A DNA stretch of 7,017 nt from JARKQH01 sp964631605 (lineage in GTDB: Bacteria; Verrucomicrobiota; Verrucomicrobiia; Limisphaerales; UBA8199): the NCBI GenBank assembly GCA_964631605.1, contig CAZVYG010000141.1:1-7017 (forward strand), written 5' to 3'. The position numbers were made by a program, and so were the translations under genes. The notes under the pieces are model-generated. The model saw nothing but the letters and a program-made list of their open reading frames with translations. It had not been told where the DNA came from and made no database searches. Positions 5,778-7,017 of the stretch are shown here, piece after piece. Positions within the stretch are counted from its first letter, which is position 1; each line of letters begins with the position of its first letter.

Positions 5778-6590
5778 ATGGACTACCTGACCAAACTCGA
5801 AAACCAGAGCATCTACATCCTGCGCGAGGCGTTCAACAAGTTCGAGCACCTCGCGATGCTCTGGAGCATCGGCAAGGATTCCACCGTCCTGCTCTGGCTC
5901 GCCCGCAAGGCCTTCTTCGGCCACGTCCCCTTCCCCCTGGTGCATGTGGATACCAGTTACAAAATCCCCTCCATGATCGAATACCGCGACACGCTGGTCA
6001 AAAACTGGAAGCTGCAGCTCGTGGTCGGCCGGAACGAACCGGTCCTCAAAAGCGGCGTCACTTATCCCAACGGCAAGGCCACCCGCGTGGAATGCTGTGG
6101 AACTCTCAAGAAGGACGCCCTCAAGCAGGTGCTGGACAAACACCACTTCACCGGCGTCATCGTCGGCGTCCGCCGCGACGAGGAGCCGACCCGCGCCAAA
6201 GAGCGTTACTTCAGCCCGCGCGACAAAAACATGGAGTGGAATGTGGAGGACCAGCCGCCCGAGCTCTGGGACCAGTTCAAAACCGATTACGAAAAGGGCA
6301 CCCACATCCGCATTCACCCCCTGCTGCATTGGACCGAGCTCAACGTGTGGGAATATATCGAGCGCGAAAATGTCCCGGTAATCCCCCTCTATTTCGCCAA
6401 CGAACGCGGCGAACGCTATCGCAGCCTCGGCTGCGCCCCCTGCACCCTCCCCATCAAATCCAACGCCCGCACCGTCCGGGAGATCATCGAGGAACTGCGC
6501 CAGACCCGCACCCCCGAACGCAGCGGCCGCGCCCAGGACAAGGAAAGTGAAGATGCTTTTGAAAAACTCAGACGCGATGGATACATGTGA
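5778..6590 (+). CDS. cysD: Sulfate adenylyltransferase subunit 2 (ATP sulfurylase, CysD), with CC and CxxC pairs
   Basis: With CysN, CysD forms APS and pyrophosphate from ATP and sulfate. The 270-residue protein has the PP-loop SIGKDST at 30-36, HVDTSYK at about 56-62, GVRRDEEPTRAKER at 130-143, the VWEYI helix, and a C-terminal ERSGRAQD at 247-254. Residues C106-C107 (VECCGTLK) and C219/C222 (GCAPC) match in context the [4Fe-4S] ligands of the neighbouring CysH: CC lies about 25 residues before the RR motif in both proteins, and YRSLGCAPCT parallels YRSIGCHPCT. E. coli CysD, as I recall it, lacks this set, so a cluster-binding subfamily is possible. The frame is open to a TTG at 5766, but the ATG at 5778 gives the usual N-terminus. 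No clear ribosome binding site is seen. It is 63 bases after cysH and overlaps cysN by 38 bases. Confidence 0.95.
   Translation: MDYLTKLENQSIYILREAFNKFEHLAMLWSIGKDSTVLLWLARKAFFGHVPFPLVHVDTSYKIPSMIEYRDTLVKNWKLQLVVGRNEPVLKSGVTYPNGKATRVECCGTLKKDALKQVLDKHHFTGVIVGVRRDEEPTRAKERYFSPRDKNMEWNVEDQPPELWDQFKTDYEKGTHIRIHPLLHWTELNVWEYIERENVPVIPLYFANERGERYRSLGCAPCTLPIKSNARTVREIIEELRQTRTPERSGRAQDKESEDAFEKLRRDGYM
6540..6544 (+). promoter_or_regulatory. Ribosome binding site of cysN
   Basis: AAGGA inside the 3' end of cysD, 8 bases before the in-frame ATG at 6553. It favours 6553 as the cysN start over the in-frame ATG at 6577, which has no such sequence before it. Confidence 0.5.
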
Positions 6591-7017
6591 TCAAAGCCGC
6601 GGCGCCGTCCTTGCGGCCCCGACAGCGGCCGGCTCCCGCACCGATCGCCCGGCCGTCAACCCGCCGGCGCCCTCCCCGGCTTCCGCACTCGGCTCCGCGC
6701 CGGGCAACGGCCGGCCCGCCGCGCCGACCGAACAACTGAAGATCGTGATCGTTGGGCACGTGGACCACGGCAAGTCCACCTTCGTCGGCCGCCTCTTTCA
6801 CGACACCGGCTCGCTGCCGGAGGGCAAGCTCGAGCAGTTGCAGTTGGCGGCCGAGCGCCGCGGCGTTCCTTTCGAGTGGGCCAACCTGATGGACGCCCTG
6901 CAGTCCGAGCGCGACCAGAATATCACGATTGATACGGCCCAAATCTGGTTCCATACCCCCAAGCGCCAGTACGTCATCATTGACGCCCCCGGCCACAAGG
7001 AGTTCCTCAAGAACATG
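6553..7017 (+). CDS. cysN: Sulfate adenylyltransferase subunit 1, GTPase (CysN or CysNC), 3' end cut by window
   Basis: CysN couples GTP hydrolysis to APS formation by CysD. The 155 codons visible, open to the window edge, cover an Ala/Pro-rich N-terminal extension of about 59 residues and the start of an EF-Tu-like G domain. G1 is GHVDHGKST at 68-76, the switch I region is RDQNITIDT, and G3 is DAPGH followed by KEFLKNM. E. coli CysN, as I recall, has GSVDDGKS and DTPGHEQY, so this belongs to a more EF1A-like branch; QNITID also replaces the usual QGITID. The start at 6553 is chosen for AAGGA 8 bases upstream and overlaps cysD by 38 bases; an alternative ATG at 6577 overlaps by 14. Position after cysD makes the assignment secure despite truncation. 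Whether an APS-kinase (CysC) domain is fused at the C-terminus cannot be seen. Confidence 0.88.
   Translation, partial: MLLKNSDAMDTCDQSRGAVLAAPTAAGSRTDRPAVNPPAPSPASALGSAPGNGRPAAPTEQLKIVIVGHVDHGKSTFVGRLFHDTGSLPEGKLEQLQLAAERRGVPFEWANLMDALQSERDQNITIDTAQIWFHTPKRQYVIIDAPGHKEFLKNM

Noticed and set aside
4842..6329. Minus-strand open frame of 495 codons opposite cysH and cysD
   Set aside because: Looks superficially protein-like (many V, E, G), but it is the codon-phase mirror of two well-supported genes and has no recognisable motifs.
1..7017. Mobile elements, CRISPR arrays, tRNA or rRNA genes
   Set aside because: Scanning both strands showed no repeat array, transposase or integrase motif, and no tRNA-like cloverleaf ends; the DNA is packed with metabolic genes.

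Overview
The window is GC-rich chromosomal DNA carrying two divergently oriented housekeeping gene clusters. I see no tRNA, rRNA, CRISPR array, transposase or phage gene. Gene content alone does not fix the organism. The wording of several proteins (for example the CPNHWECW segment of lipoyl synthase and the N-terminus of GcvH) looks to me like Verrucomicrobiota, possibly the Pedosphaera/Limisphaerales side. That is an impression from memory, not a search result.

Left half, minus strand (about 2854 down to 1): gcvT (glycine cleavage T protein), gcvH (lipoyl carrier H protein), a small CGWC glutaredoxin-like gene, then lipA (lipoyl synthase), whose start lies inside the end of the glutaredoxin gene. 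A well-placed ribosome binding site and an ATG follow lipA at the extreme left edge, so the operon probably continues beyond the window. The logic is coherent: LipA installs the sulfur atoms of the lipoyl arm that GcvH needs in order to work with GcvT. The P protein (gcvP) and L protein are not in the window. Two hairpins lie between gcvH and the glutaredoxin gene, and another sits in the gcvT leader.

Centre (2855-3155): an approximately 300-base divergent intergenic region with a candidate promoter and an AT-rich dyad just upstream of the right-hand cluster.

Right half, plus strand (3156 to the right edge): siroheme sulfite reductase (cysI/sir type, no cysJ flavoprotein nearby), cysH (an iron-sulfur APS reductase type), cysD (ATP sulfurylase small subunit) and the first 155 codons of cysN (GTPase subunit), which overlaps the end of cysD. 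Together they would encode sulfate -> APS -> sulfite -> sulfide, with direct reduction of APS.

The most unusual feature is in CysD. It carries a CC pair and a CxxC pair at the positions that hold the [4Fe-4S] cluster in the neighbouring APS reductase CysH. Its partner CysN has an EF-Tu-like G1 motif (GHVDHGKS) rather than the GSVDDGKS I recall for E. coli CysN. The pair therefore looks like a separate CysDN subfamily that may bind an iron-sulfur cluster. Otherwise this is a well-understood metabolic region, and I do not see a wholly new system.
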